Part shown: in pieces, positions 12,563 to 23,500 of the stretch
Layout: each line of letters opens with the position of its first letter
Position numbering within the stretch: position 1 is the stretch's first letter
Virus record (IMG/VR): IMGVR_UViG_3300042914_003470
Location: 1 to 29,666 of that record
DNA length: 29,666 nucleotides
Source of the DNA: a virus
Reading direction: 5' to 3' (one strand)
Position numbers and translations under genes: made by a program
The notes under the pieces: generated by a model
The model's input: the letters and a program-made list of their open reading frames with translations, nothing else
What the model was told of the DNA's origin: nothing
Database searches by the model: none

Positions 12563-13830
12563 TATTTGAGCCTTTCCCAAAGCAGAAGGAGTTTATTGAA
12601 GCGGCACTAAGTGGTAATTACAGCTACTTGATGTACGGAGGAGCAGCAGGAGGTGGAAAGACCTATGTCACTATGGCTATTGCCATTATGCTTGCTAAGT
12701 TTTACCCAGGATCCAGATCATTTGTTGTGCGGGAAAGTTTACCACGTCTTAAAAAGACATCTATCAAGAGTTTTTTTAAGCTTTGTCCCAAGTCTTTTGT
12801 CAAGAAATACAATCAACAGGACAAGCTTGTGATATTTAAAAACGGCAGTGAGCTTCAGTTCATCTCAGAGAACTTTCAAAACGACAAAGATTTGACGCAG
12901 TTTGATGGATTGGAAGGTAACTTTTTCTTTCTCGAAGAGGGTCAAGAGCTGCAAGAAAGGACGTTTAACAAGGCAATCCTGCGCTGTGGTCGTAATATCA
13001 TCAGCCCAATGCCTCCCAAACTCATCTTTATTACTTGCAACCCAAGTCAGAATTGGACTAAGGAAAAGTTTTACAAGCCATACATAGAAAGGAGTATGCC
13101 AAATAAGCATTTTTACTTACCTGCTACGATGGCTGATAATACTTTGCTTCCTGAAGATTACATTGAGAGTTTGAACAATCTTGATGAGATTACACGGGCA
13201 ATCTTTGTTGATGGTAACTGGGATGCAGTGGATGTAGATAGACCATTTGCCTACGCCTTTGATAAGAACAAAACAGTTAAGCCAAATGTCAAGTACAACC
13301 CAAATGAGGACTTGTATTTGTCCTTTGACTTTAACGTAGACCCAATTACTTGCATCTCAGCGCAGCATTATGGCGGCAAGATTAGGATTTTAAAAGAGTT
13401 CAGGCTACGCAACTCAGACATCTTTGCCCTTTGTGATGCAATTAAAGCTGAATATGGAAGTACACCATTCATTGTTACAGGTGATGCCTCAGGTGCAAAC
13501 CGCTCAGCGATGACCAAAGGTGCGATGAACTACTACATGATTATCAAAGAACAACTGCAAATCACACGCAGCTCATTCCGCGTTCCATCATTCAATCCGT
13601 CTATCAAGAACTCAAGGGTGCTGCTCAACTCATTGCTTGAAAAACACCCCGACTTTTTGATTGATGCAAGCTGTCAGTTCTTGATTAGTGACCTTATGGC
13701 TGTGGAGAGTAATGAAAGTGGTGCAATTGACAAGGCAAGAGACGCAACTAAAACTCACTTGCTTGACTGTTTCCGCTATTATTTGTGGTCATTTCATAGT
13801 AACTTTGTGAAATATCTAAAGCAAGCATAA
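12556..13830 (+). CDS. terL: Terminase large subunit
   Basis: 424 aa. The packaging ATPase shows Walker A GGAAGGGKT (28-36), a Walker B-type FFFLEEG (123-129, acid plus catalytic Glu) and a coupling motif LIFITCNPS (156-164). The C-terminal RNase H-like nuclease shows acidic residues in LSFDFN (Asp258), VTGDASG (Asp310) and the ARDATKTHLLDCFRYYLW end segment. It pumps DNA into the prohead and cuts it. Length is normal for siphovirus TerL. The start lies within the preceding gene. Confidence 0.95.
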   Translation: MVVFEPFPKQKEFIEAALSGNYSYLMYGGAAGGGKTYVTMAIAIMLAKFYPGSRSFVVRESLPRLKKTSIKSFFKLCPKSFVKKYNQQDKLVIFKNGSELQFISENFQNDKDLTQFDGLEGNFFFLEEGQELQERTFNKAILRCGRNIISPMPPKLIFITCNPSQNWTKEKFYKPYIERSMPNKHFYLPATMADNTLLPEDYIESLNNLDEITRAIFVDGNWDAVDVDRPFAYAFDKNKTVKPNVKYNPNEDLYLSFDFNVDPITCISAQHYGGKIRILKEFRLRNSDIFALCDAIKAEYGSTPFIVTGDASGANRSAMTKGAMNYYMIIKEQLQITRSSFRVPSFNPSIKNSRVLLNSLLEKHPDFLIDASCQFLISDLMAVESNESGAIDKARDATKTHLLDCFRYYLWSFHSNFVKYLKQA

Positions 13831-13831
13831 A

Positions 13832-13951
13832 ATGCCAAAAAAATTAGAAAGATGTGTAAACGACATCACCAAAACAGGTAAAAGCAAATCAAGTGCTTAC
13901 GCTATTTGTACAGCATCACTAAATAAATCAAAGAAAAAAGGCAAAAAATGA
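13832..13951 (+). CDS. Tiny basic protein with SSAYAICTASL motif
   Basis: 39 aa: MPKKLERCVNDITKTGKSKS, then SAYAICTASL and a lysine tail. It fills the gap between terL and the next gene, starting one base after the terL stop and ending inside the next ATG (ATGA overlap). The 'C-V-x(n)-G-K-S-x-S-A-Y-A-I-C-T-A-S' pattern recurs, from memory, in short phage proteins or at the ends of phage structural proteins. Function unknown. Confidence 0.6.
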   Translation: MPKKLERCVNDITKTGKSKSSAYAICTASLNKSKKKGKK

Positions 13952-14532
13952 ACTGGTTCAAGCGGAAACAACAACAAAAAGAGAATATTAAGGTAGAAAC
14001 TGTTGTAAAAACAGGTTCACAGGTACCACTGCGTGAGATTTATATAGATAAGCAAGGCCGAAAGTGGTATGAGTTTGAAAATGCACTGATGATTCCGGCA
14101 AAACGGGCGATTGCAGCTGAGGTTGCTACCAAAATGCAAGAAATGAATCTTACAAAAGAATCACTCTTAGAGCTTATCGCCAAAATGAAGGAGCATGCTA
14201 ACAATGGAAAGATTGTGGACATGTTTTCTATCCTGCATGAGATTGAGTTTAGGCTCAACTTTATTGCTGAAGAAGAGACGCTGATCAACCTTGCTGCGTG
14301 TTACTTTGTAATTGATGGAGAAGATGAGACTGATTTCAGTGAGGTTGAAAAAAACAACAAGGTAAATTACATCAAATCAAATCCGGAGGCGTTCAATTTT
14401 TTTGTCCAAAGGGCGTTCATGTTCACAACGAAATATTCCGAACTATCAGAAGTAGATATACAAGAGTATTTGACACAGAACGCCCAAAACGTAGAAAGGA
14501 TAAAACAATATTTAGTCAAGCAGAGATTATAA
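13948..14532 (+). CDS. Putative tail assembly chaperone (G-like)
   Basis: 194 aa. No family is recognised from sequence alone; the call rests on position and frameshift. It lies directly before a -1 frame ORF and the tape measure gene, the place of lambda G/GT-type chaperones. Visible parts: a basic start (WFKRKQQQKE), a beta-like piece (REIYIDKQGRKWYEFENA), helices (AIAAEVATKMQEMNLTKESL) and an acidic domain containing INLAACYFVIDGEDETDF. In-phase slippery heptamers occur at codons 134-136 and 150-152. Such chaperones coat the tape measure during tail assembly. Confidence 0.6.
   Translation: MNWFKRKQQQKENIKVETVVKTGSQVPLREIYIDKQGRKWYEFENALMIPAKRAIAAEVATKMQEMNLTKESLLELIAKMKEHANNGKIVDMFSILHEIEFRLNFIAEEETLINLAACYFVIDGEDETDFSEVEKNNKVNYIKSNPEAFNFFVQRAFMFTTKYSELSEVDIQEYLTQNAQNVERIKQYLVKQRL
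14397..14485 (+). promoter_or_regulatory. Candidate -1 frameshift signal
   Basis: T TTT TTT (14,397-14,403) is in phase as X-XXY-YYZ within codons AAT TTT TTT. A 7-nt spacer is followed by GGGCGTTC (14,411-14,418), which pairs perfectly with GAACGCCC (14,478-14,485). A second in-phase heptamer A AAA AAC lies at 14,349-14,355. The -1 frame is open from 14,343 to 14,741, so either site would fuse the two ORFs into a 264-aa protein. Confidence 0.55.
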
Positions 14533-14555
14533 AGTACATTGACGATCTCAACCTT

Positions 14556-14741
14556 ATGAATCAGCTGATCTGCGATAATAAGGTTTCTGAGATGAAGGTG
14601 TTGGAATCTTTGAGTGTTGACGAGTATTATATGACTTTAAATACCTATATTCGAATTGGCGAAGAAAGAGCTGAAGCAACGGATAAGGCTACTTCAAGTG
14701 GTGACAACAACAACGCACGAAAAACATCACTAAGAAAATAA
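14556..14741 (+). CDS. Frameshift extension of the tail chaperone (T-like)
   Basis: 61 aa if read from its own ATG, but the frame is -1 to the previous gene and open back to 14,343. Read through, it gives KTIFSQAEIIKYIDDLNLMN ahead of that ATG, which looks like ordinary protein. The segment is helical (VSEMKVLESLSVDEYYMTLN) and ends in a polar tail (GDNNNARKTSLRK). Lambda GT-type products use such an extension to contact tail-tube subunits. It ends four bases before the tape measure start. An independent start at 14,556 remains possible. Confidence 0.6.
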   Translation: MNQLICDNKVSEMKVLESLSVDEYYMTLNTYIRIGEERAEATDKATSSGDNNNARKTSLRK

Positions 14742-14745
14742 GTCA

Positions 14746-17700
14746 ATGGCAGTTAAAAACGTCACTTTTGAGGTTATTGCGAATACCACTAAGGCAACTG
14801 CATCTTTAAATGCACTCCTCGTACAGCTTGCTGCAATACAGAAAAACGCTACTATTAAAGTAAGCGTCAATGCACAAGGTGCTATTCAACAAATCAATGC
14901 TATAAAGTCTGGTATAAACTCTATACCAACTCAAAAAAAGATACAGTTTCAGAGCAATTCACAAAAAACTTCTCAGGAAATTGGTGGAATCACGGGTGCT
15001 ATCAACTCAGTTTCACAGGCTGTTGCTAACTCAAGCACCAACTTCGTTCGTCTTCGAAACGTAATTGCTCGTACTGGTCTTGCTTTAAGTGGTGTTGCTA
15101 TTGGTGCTGCTATCACGTCTTTAGGTAGAGCAGCTATCAAGGCATCTTCAGATTATGAAGTATTGAAAGTTGCATTTACCACATTCATTGGAAATGCAGA
15201 ATTAGCTGAGGTAAAGATTAGAAGTTTGCGTGAATTTGCTGCGGAGACTCCTTTTACAGTTGACGAAGTATTTAAAGCCTCCAGGACACTTCTTGGTTAT
15301 GGTGTTGCAGCAGGTGAACTTATTCCGATCATCAAACGTCTTGGTGATGTTGCCGGAGGAACAGGTGCGCCACTTGAAAGGATTGCGCTTGTGTTTGGAC
15401 AGGTTAGAGCAGCAGGTCGTTTGTACGGTCAGGACTTACTTCAGCTCATTAACGCAGGTTTCAATCCGCTTCAGGAGATTTCAAGGACTACCGGAAAATC
15501 TTTTGGTCAGCTAAAGGATGAAATGCGTAAAGGTCTTGTGACTTTTGAAGACGTAAACCAAGCTTTCATCACAGCGACAAGTGAGGGTGGTAAATTCTTT
15601 AACCTCACAAACGCACTTGCCAATACTACTCAAGGTCGCTTAGCCCGTCTTAGTGAATCATGGACAGAACTTTTGCGTGTACTTGGAGACGGACTGCTTC
15701 CAACATTCAATTCTGTTGTAGTAGGATTCACAAAAGTCATAGTCGCTTTAAAAGAATTACCTGAAGTTATTGAGAGGAATAAAGTTTTAATTCTGTCTCT
15801 TACAGCAGCTACTGCACTTTTTGTAGGAGCGCGTAATAAAGCAAATCAGTCAATTATTTTGGCAACTGTTTTGGGTGCTGCTGAAAATGCAGTAGAAAGA
15901 GTTTCAAATGCTCTTTACAGAACAAAAAATGCACTGTTGCTCGGTACAACCAGGTTAACTGTTGGTATGACGGTGGCTCAAAGAGCGCAAACAGTCGCTA
16001 CAAATATTGGCGTAGTTGCACAAAACGCATTCAATGCAGCTGTTCGCGCAAATCCACTTGGACTTATATTGACCATTCTTGCCGCAGCAACAGCGGCATG
16101 GTATGCTTATGGTGATTCTGTTGGTGAAGCTGCTGATGAGTGGATTGATCTTAATGACGTTATAGCCAAATCAGAAGCAGAAACCATCAAAGGAACAGAT
16201 GAAAGACTTAAAAAAATAAAGCAAGAACTTGATATTATTGAGCAAACTAAAACAGGAACTAAAGAAAGGACAGATCTTTTAGCGGCATTTAATAAAGAAA
16301 ACAAAACTCAACTTAGGGATATACAAGATCAAACGCAATTTGTAAATAACCTCGAAGCTGCTTATGCGGGATTAAAGGTTAGTGTTGAACAACAAGAAAA
16401 AGCAAAATCATTAACTGCCGGACAAGAAGAATTGACAAATCAAAAAATTAAACAAATTGAAAATCTTCAAAAAGAGGCGGGTAAACTTGGCATTGATATA
16501 CCTATCACCTTATTGTCGGGAAGAGATAATATTGAAACTGAATTTAAAGCAGCTAAGGATTTTTTAATTAATGAACAAACAAAGCTACAAGAGGATATTA
16601 CTTTTATAGATGGTTTAGGTGGGGAAGAGCGTTTAAAAAGGGAAAAAGAATTGCTTGCTCAAGGCTTTAAACTTAGAAGAGCGCAATATACAGATGAGGA
16701 GGGAAGCCTTATCATGGAAACTGTTGACGCTGATACTGAGGCATATGAGGAACAGGCAAATGCAATTAAGAGCAAATTACTTCCTATTCTTGATGAAGTC
16801 AATGCAACTCAAACAGCAATTGCCGGAGTTCAGATTGAATTGAATGCATTGCCATCTATCATACCTTATGATCCAACAGCTGATGACGCTAAGGCAGAAG
16901 CGGACAAGAAACGACTTCAGCAATACAAAGATTATTTGAATGAGTATTTTTCTTTGCTTGATAGGATCAGAAAGAATAATGAAGACTTCAGAAAACAGTC
17001 TATTGAATTCCAATTCATTGATGCGGCTAACTTTGAAGAAGAAGTCGCTAAGCTTAGATTACTTGACAAAATAAATGAAGAAACTATCAACAGACAAATT
17101 GATAGAGAAATAGAATCTGTTCGATTTAAGGATTTGACTGAGCAACAAAAGAATGATTTGATTACTCAGCTTGAAATCATTCGTGGTCAAGAACAGCAAG
17201 CCAGGGCTTTTGATTTGCAAGAAAGAATCTATGAAATTGAAAGAGATGGTGTTGCAGCAAGACGTAAAGTTTACTTTGAACTTCAGGAGCTGGAAAGAGA
17301 GTACTACCGCGATAGTCTTAGATTCCAACTTGATAAACTTACCCAATTCTCACAGCAAGCAAATGATTTGATTCAGGAGGCTTTGACTCCTTCTAATGTT
17401 CCATTTGAAACTGCGACCATTGGTTTCCCATTGATCGCAAGACCTAATAACTTTGATTTTGAGGATATCGTTCAACCTCCTATTGAGGCTATTGAAGAAT
17501 TGAGAAGCCAGATCGAAGCTTTCAGGGCTGACCAAAATCTTTTTGATTCTACTCAACAATCTTTTGCTGAAGTTAGAATTGCCTTGATTGATGAGTTCAA
17601 TGCTAAATACGGTACTACAATTGGCAATGTTGAAAATGAACTTGAATTGCAGGATCAGTTGAGTGCTGAGTACAATAAACAAGTAGCAGCATTGCAAAAC

Positions 17701-18774
17701 TTGAATCAAGAACAAAAGCAGTTAAATATTTTCCGGTTCGCAAGAGGTGTTGCAAAGGGTGAAATAAGCTTAGTGCCATTTCTTGAAGAACGTAAAAATG
17801 AAACAAAGGATTACTTAGAGACGCTTTCTACGATATACGAAAGCGATAGACAAAGTATTATAGATCAAAGCAAGTTTGATACTGAACAATTTGGTGTTAG
17901 CGAAAGTGACAAGGTTAGAATTAAAGGTGAAGCAGATGACAAGTTGAAAAGATTGGATGATCAATTCTCTACAGATAAACAAAACAGATTAAACTCTGAT
18001 GCTGATTTTGAGAAAAACCTTCTCGCTCAACTTCGTGAGCTTTACATTCAAGATAAAATTGCCAGGATTGAGGCACTTGAGGAAATTAAAGATGCCTTCT
18101 TAGACTTCCAAAAAGTATTTATTGAAGGACAGATTCAGCAGACTGAGGCTGCAATATCTGCTCAGGAAAGAAGAGTTCAGGCAGCTCAGGAGATTGCAGA
18201 CAGAGGTAATGTTGTTTTGCTGAAGGCTGAACAAGAGCGTCTTGACAAACTCAACCGTCAACGAGCAAGCTTTGTACGCCAACAGCAAAATCTTGCGGCA
18301 GTTGAAATTGCAGTTAATTCTGCTGTTGCTGTTGCTAAAGCGGCAGGACAACCAGGTTCACCATTCACAATCTTTGCAATTCTTGCGGCTATGGCTGTTG
18401 GATTTGCACAAGCAAGAGCGCAAGCACAGTCAGCAGCTACTTTTGCAAAGGGTGGTTACACAGGTGATGGTCATCAGTTCCAAGAGGCGGGAACGGTACA
18501 CAAAGGTGAGTTCGTTATGAATGCTCAAAGAACTCGTCAATACCGTCCTTTGCTTGAAGCAATTCACGCAGGTCGCAATCCTAAAGCTTTGCAAAGTGTA
18601 CAAGACAGAATGCTTATTGTAAACTCAAAGTCTACCGATGAAAGACTTGAGCGAATTGAAAGAGCGATTATTGGACAAAAAGGAATGCAACTTTCAATTG
18701 ATGAAAATGGAATCAACGGCATTGTGTCACGCATTACCTACAAACAACAAAGAATAAACAATAGAGCGCGATGA
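14746..18774 (+). CDS. Tape measure protein
   Basis: 1342 aa, the longest gene. The N-terminal third carries the TP901-type tape measure core: LGRAAIKASSDYEVLKVAFT, FAAETPFTVDEVFKASRTLL and INAGFNPLQEISRTTG. Hydrophobic segments at about 109-125, 436-455 and 1200-1220 fit membrane insertion during DNA entry. Between them are long charged coiled-coil stretches (about 480-1180), typical of the part that sets tail length. By the rule of about 1.5 angstroms per residue, a tail near 200 nm is expected. It starts four bases after the chaperone extension and overlaps the next gene by four bases. Confidence 0.93.
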   Translation: MAVKNVTFEVIANTTKATASLNALLVQLAAIQKNATIKVSVNAQGAIQQINAIKSGINSIPTQKKIQFQSNSQKTSQEIGGITGAINSVSQAVANSSTNFVRLRNVIARTGLALSGVAIGAAITSLGRAAIKASSDYEVLKVAFTTFIGNAELAEVKIRSLREFAAETPFTVDEVFKASRTLLGYGVAAGELIPIIKRLGDVAGGTGAPLERIALVFGQVRAAGRLYGQDLLQLINAGFNPLQEISRTTGKSFGQLKDEMRKGLVTFEDVNQAFITATSEGGKFFNLTNALANTTQGRLARLSESWTELLRVLGDGLLPTFNSVVVGFTKVIVALKELPEVIERNKVLILSLTAATALFVGARNKANQSIILATVLGAAENAVERVSNALYRTKNALLLGTTRLTVGMTVAQRAQTVATNIGVVAQNAFNAAVRANPLGLILTILAAATAAWYAYGDSVGEAADEWIDLNDVIAKSEAETIKGTDERLKKIKQELDIIEQTKTGTKERTDLLAAFNKENKTQLRDIQDQTQFVNNLEAAYAGLKVSVEQQEKAKSLTAGQEELTNQKIKQIENLQKEAGKLGIDIPITLLSGRDNIETEFKAAKDFLINEQTKLQEDITFIDGLGGEERLKREKELLAQGFKLRRAQYTDEEGSLIMETVDADTEAYEEQANAIKSKLLPILDEVNATQTAIAGVQIELNALPSIIPYDPTADDAKAEADKKRLQQYKDYLNEYFSLLDRIRKNNEDFRKQSIEFQFIDAANFEEEVAKLRLLDKINEETINRQIDREIESVRFKDLTEQQKNDLITQLEIIRGQEQQARAFDLQERIYEIERDGVAARRKVYFELQELEREYYRDSLRFQLDKLTQFSQQANDLIQEALTPSNVPFETATIGFPLIARPNNFDFEDIVQPPIEAIEELRSQIEAFRADQNLFDSTQQSFAEVRIALIDEFNAKYGTTIGNVENELELQDQLSAEYNKQVAALQNLNQEQKQLNIFRFARGVAKGEISLVPFLEERKNETKDYLETLSTIYESDRQSIIDQSKFDTEQFGVSESDKVRIKGEADDKLKRLDDQFSTDKQNRLNSDADFEKNLLAQLRELYIQDKIARIEALEEIKDAFLDFQKVFIEGQIQQTEAAISAQERRVQAAQEIADRGNVVLLKAEQERLDKLNRQRASFVRQQQNLAAVEIAVNSAVAVAKAAGQPGSPFTIFAILAAMAVGFAQARAQAQSAATFAKGGYTGDGHQFQEAGTVHKGEFVMNAQRTRQYRPLLEAIHAGRNPKALQSVQDRMLIVNSKSTDERLERIERAIIGQKGMQLSIDENGINGIVSRITYKQQRINNRAR

Positions 18775-20564
18775 AAGCACCAGTAATAATAAAGCTCAAT
18801 GGGGTATTGATAGAGAGTGATATAGATGGGGTTGAAAGCTTTGAGGTCACTTATCGTGAAAGTGATGAGCAAGGTGTTTTAACCAAATCATACAGCACCG
18901 AACTTACTTTCTATGGAGTTGGATATAACTTACTAAGGGCAGCCTTGATTGATAATCCAAATGGATTTATTGCTGAGGTAAGAGCTGAAGTCTTTGACGA
19001 GTGCTGTGGCAGATTGGTTTTGGACGGTATTATTCGAGGTGATTCTATTGATTGGTGCGAACCTGAATGTTGGATAAAAGCTCAAATCATTGAAAAGACT
19101 CCTGAGCTTGACTGCATTAAGTCAACACTTATTACAGACAACAGTGCGCCTGATTTTTTCATGAATCGCCCACAAAAGAAACTAAGGTATTGCGTTGAGA
19201 TGCGTCCTCAGTTTATAACGGAGATTCTCCTTGCAATATATTCTATACTCAGTTCAGTAATTTTAGTTGTATTAATACCTATTGCAGCTGTTGTTGTTAT
19301 TATTCAAACCATTTCCCTTATTATTTGTTCAATTATTTGCGCTGTACCTGGTACTCCTTGCAATCAAGACACTTGCGAGGATGGAGATTGGACTAATCCT
19401 GAAAATGCATGGAGGGAAATAACGGGTTGGCTTGATGATTTTCAAAATAGACTTATTCAATGCCAATTTTATCACCCAACAGCACTTGTTAGAGATTACA
19501 TTGATAATGTTTGCCGTAAATGCGGCCTTACTTTTGAAAGTTCTATTCTTAATGACCCCGCTTCACCTTATTATAACCTGCTTTTGTTTTCAGCACCCGT
19601 AAGAAGAGGATATAACCCATCAGGAACAGAGCCAAGACTTATTGCTGATAACGCGCCTCTTGAAACGTTGGATACGCTATTTCAGCGTCATTTAAAACCT
19701 TTGTTTAATGCTCGCTATTGGATTATAGATGGGGTCTTGATATTTGAAAGAAGGGATTATTTCCAAAACTCAAATACTTGGATTGACGCAGAAAACTTGC
19801 TTAATAACGGTGAAATATTAGACAATCGCATTTGCCTTTCTTGGATTGATGATGAAAAGTATGCCTATGGTAAATACACTTATTTGCAAGATGGCGCTGA
19901 CTTACTTGCCTATGAAGCAGCTGATAGATTCAATACTGTTGTGGAATGGAATGACCCTCCATCTGCTGCTCAAAAGGGATTTATGGATAACCAATTTCAG
20001 TCGGGTATTGCAAGATTTAGGGACGATAGAGCAGGATGGGAGGCAACAGGCTTTGGTGGTTTAGCAAATGCAGCTCTTCAGAATGCAATCGCTAATTCGC
20101 GTGACACACTTTTGATGTCGCAGCATACAGCATTTAACTACAAGTTCCTTATTTGGGATGAGTTCTCAGGAGATGAAACAGCTCGAATAAAGCGTGACTA
20201 TTCCACAGGCTTTACGGGAGGCGATGTGATAGGTGATGTTTATTATAACGTTTCAAATTTTGAAGAATTATTTGAGAACGTGCCTCTTGACCCCACAAAG
20301 CTTTTTAACTACCCAATGTGGTTCAATGAGAATAACACAAATAATCTTTACACTTTATTTCACTATATCAACAATCCGAGAACACCAGGAAATAGGCTTT
20401 ACAATTTCAGCTTTGAGTTTGAGTTTGATTGCGCTCAATTTGATGCAATAAGTTTTTCAAAAAACATTAGACTAAAGGTTGGTTCGGTGATTAAATTTGG
20501 GGAGATTAAGGAGCTGAAGATTGATTTCATGAAAAGAACTATTGATGTTTCAGGCATTGTTTAA
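18771..20564 (+). CDS. Tail protein with internal hydrophobic segment
   Basis: 597 aa, no family named. It follows the tape measure, the place of distal-tail or baseplate hub proteins. The beginning (about 1-110) is beta-rich (IIKLNGVLIESDIDGVESFE). Residues 149-192 form an almost uninterrupted hydrophobic stretch of about 44 residues, enough for two membrane passes, bounded by cysteines (IICSIICAVPGTPCNQDTC). The rest is soluble, aromatic and acidic (WIIDGVLIFERRDYF, then WIDDEKYAYGKYTY). The segment may insert into the host membrane during DNA entry; that is inference. ATGA overlap with the tape measure gene. Confidence 0.65.
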   Translation: MKAPVIIKLNGVLIESDIDGVESFEVTYRESDEQGVLTKSYSTELTFYGVGYNLLRAALIDNPNGFIAEVRAEVFDECCGRLVLDGIIRGDSIDWCEPECWIKAQIIEKTPELDCIKSTLITDNSAPDFFMNRPQKKLRYCVEMRPQFITEILLAIYSILSSVILVVLIPIAAVVVIIQTISLIICSIICAVPGTPCNQDTCEDGDWTNPENAWREITGWLDDFQNRLIQCQFYHPTALVRDYIDNVCRKCGLTFESSILNDPASPYYNLLLFSAPVRRGYNPSGTEPRLIADNAPLETLDTLFQRHLKPLFNARYWIIDGVLIFERRDYFQNSNTWIDAENLLNNGEILDNRICLSWIDDEKYAYGKYTYLQDGADLLAYEAADRFNTVVEWNDPPSAAQKGFMDNQFQSGIARFRDDRAGWEATGFGGLANAALQNAIANSRDTLLMSQHTAFNYKFLIWDEFSGDETARIKRDYSTGFTGGDVIGDVYYNVSNFEELFENVPLDPTKLFNYPMWFNENNTNNLYTLFHYINNPRTPGNRLYNFSFEFEFDCAQFDAISFSKNIRLKVGSVIKFGEIKELKIDFMKRTIDVSGIV

Positions 20565-20579
20565 TAAAAAAGCAAGAAA

Positions 20580-23500
20580 ATGGCGATACATAGATTAGTA
20601 TTAACGGATGGGATGAACACCGTACAGTCAGGGCTTACAAATAACTTTTTGTTTGACTGTATGTACTGCGCCTATCCTGTTTTGACATTCACCAATCAGC
20701 ATAATTCAACACTTACGCTGACAAATATTATTTATGCGCCCGATTCAGGTAATCAGTCTCTTGTTACTATACAGGTAAATGGTGCGCCCGTCAGCTTTCC
20801 ATACACAATACTTCAAGGTGAATCCATAGATATTTTAGTTGAAATATGTGGTTATCCCGCCACTTGGGGAATGACTCTTGTAACTGTCGAGCATAATAAT
20901 GATGCTCAGTATCAATTCCCAATGACGGGAATTAATGGTTCTGACCTTTGGGATTCATTAAATATTGATTTTGGAAACGTACCTGTTGGAACAAGTGCGA
21001 CCGTAGTAAGAACTATTACAAATATTGCATGTGACACTCAGTATGTTCAGTTCACAACATATTTTTGTGCATCTCCTTCAGGTTTAATTCAAGTTGGTGC
21101 AGGAATAGGCATACCACCTCTCGCTGTTGCACCAGGAGCAACTGTTCCAATAACACTTCAGTGGACTCCAACTTCTGTTGGTCAAGTTTTAAACTGCAAC
21201 TTATTTGATAGCAGTGCATTATGCACTCCTTTCACCGCAACAGGATTGGCTACCGAAGCTCCTCCTGCAAGTTGGATTGTAAATGAGGGGCCATTAGAAA
21301 CGAATGGAAATCTAAATAAAATGTTTTGCTGTTATGGATGCGGATACAGTGAAAATACATTTCGGAACACTTATACGGAAAACTTAACAATAAGTGACTT
21401 TGTAATAGATGATGCGAGTTCAGGAGTTGTGGTTTCTATTTTATCAATAAACGGAAGTTCACCATCATATCCTTTTATAGTAGCCCCTGATGATACTTTT
21501 GTAATTGAATTTGAGGTTTGTTGGGATGAAGTTACTTCTCCGCTTAGTCCTTGGACTGGTCATTTTGTTACTCAGTTAGGGGCTGAGCTTGACCTTGTTT
21601 TTGAAATGATTTGTCTTACTCCAGGCACTTACGGGGGTTGGTCATCAACGAGTGTTAATTTTGCAGATGCGATTGTTGGTGTTCCTGTAACACAATCAAT
21701 TAGCTGCTTATCACAATATTTCTTTCATAGTTTTACTCCAACTCTATCAGGTTGCACGGGCGTTACTACAAATTCTCCCGTTAGTATTTTTCAAAATACA
21801 GGAGGTACAATAGACATCACTTGGACTCCAACAACTGAGGGTGAAGTTTTATCATGTACTCTTGATGATAACTGTGGAACTATAATAGATATTACAGGTA
21901 ATTCTGTCGCAGCTCCTTGTGAGGATTGTTTTTGCCTGCTTGATTTAACCATCAAAACTGAGAATGACTATATACCTCCTTTCAGCGGTGCGGAAGACCC
22001 GTCTGTAATTTACAACACTGCATCATTTCTTGAAAAGAAAACAGCAGTATTTTCATTCATATATCCCGCAGGAATAAATTCTCAGTGGAGATTTCAGTTC
22101 ACCCCTGCTTTATTCTTGACTGAGTGCTTCAATCCTTTTGAAGGGCCGACGATAAGTGTCCCTGTACATTATGCGGTAACTTATCTTCAGTCATTTATGC
22201 CTGATGGAACCGCTCAAACAATGAATTTGATTGGGGCGGGTGGTAATCAGCTTAATGTAAAGAACTGGGAATGCACTTTTACTCCAATTTCAGCTGCACT
22301 TGGCACATTCAAGATTGAGTTTACTTTCTATCAGTTACAGGACATAGGTCTGTGGATGGACAGTTTTCTTTACGATAATTTGCTCAAATTAAAGCGAAGT
22401 AGTCGTTTGTCTACAATTGATTGGTGGCAAAACACTTTTACATCAGTTTACAATACCAATAGTCAATTAGGTAGTGCCTTTATGGTAATTGACCCGACTA
22501 TATTGGATGAAAATTTTAATACCACCTATTGCCAAGTCGTAAACTGTGCTAATTATACAGCGAGATTTTATGATAAAGGATTATACAATGGATTTGCTGA
22601 ATTCTTAAATCCCACTTGGAATCTATCAAGGAGTTCGGGAAATGTAACAAACTTCTCAGTCTTAGAAAACACAAAGATTGAATTTTCAATTACTATTCCT
22701 GGTGCTTACTCAGGCTTTCCAATTTGCATCCTCCATCTTTTTGATATAACAAGCGTAGATAATAATGTAGATTTCTTGACCTCTTCTGATTCCTCAAGAG
22801 TAAGAGTTTTAACTTATATTGGAGTTGGTGTTTTAGATAATCATTTTATCCGTCCAGGTACTGTATCGCTTGTTGGCGGGGCGTGGAATTTTTCTCTTTA
22901 TGTAGACCAAAATCTAAACCCAAACAACCAATATCGAGTTGCTGCTATTGTTTATAGCGGTGATGGCACTATGGTAAATACTTTTTTATCAGACATATTT
23001 GATGTTACTCGCTATCCCGATATGAACTGTGAATGTCAGCCTGAAATTGAATCTAAATTCCTTCAGTATTGGCAACAGACTAATTCAGACTGTTTACGCC
23101 CAGTCGCTAAAGAACGTATTGGACATTCTTTAGTTGTAACTGATGGTGAGTTTACAGAGTGCATGGAAACTCTTGGGCTTGATGGATTTGATTGGAAAGA
23201 GCAAATACAAACCGTACAACTAAATATTTATAAAAAAATTGAAGGTTATCCAAATCCTTCTAAAACTACATTTTTTCAATATCAAACACATAAATCAATT
23301 AGAAATGATGCTTTTTTCGGAGGGTTTCAAAATCTAAATGACATGCTTGTTGGTGTTGGTGCTAATGAAATTTTTAGTAGAATCATTAATCTTCGTGTTC
23401 CTTGGGAAGATTTGCCTTTTGTCGGTCAAGTGTTCACTGCTGATACCGCTACATACCTAAATCGCACAAACATAGGCTCAGCGTCAAGTGTAGCCATATC

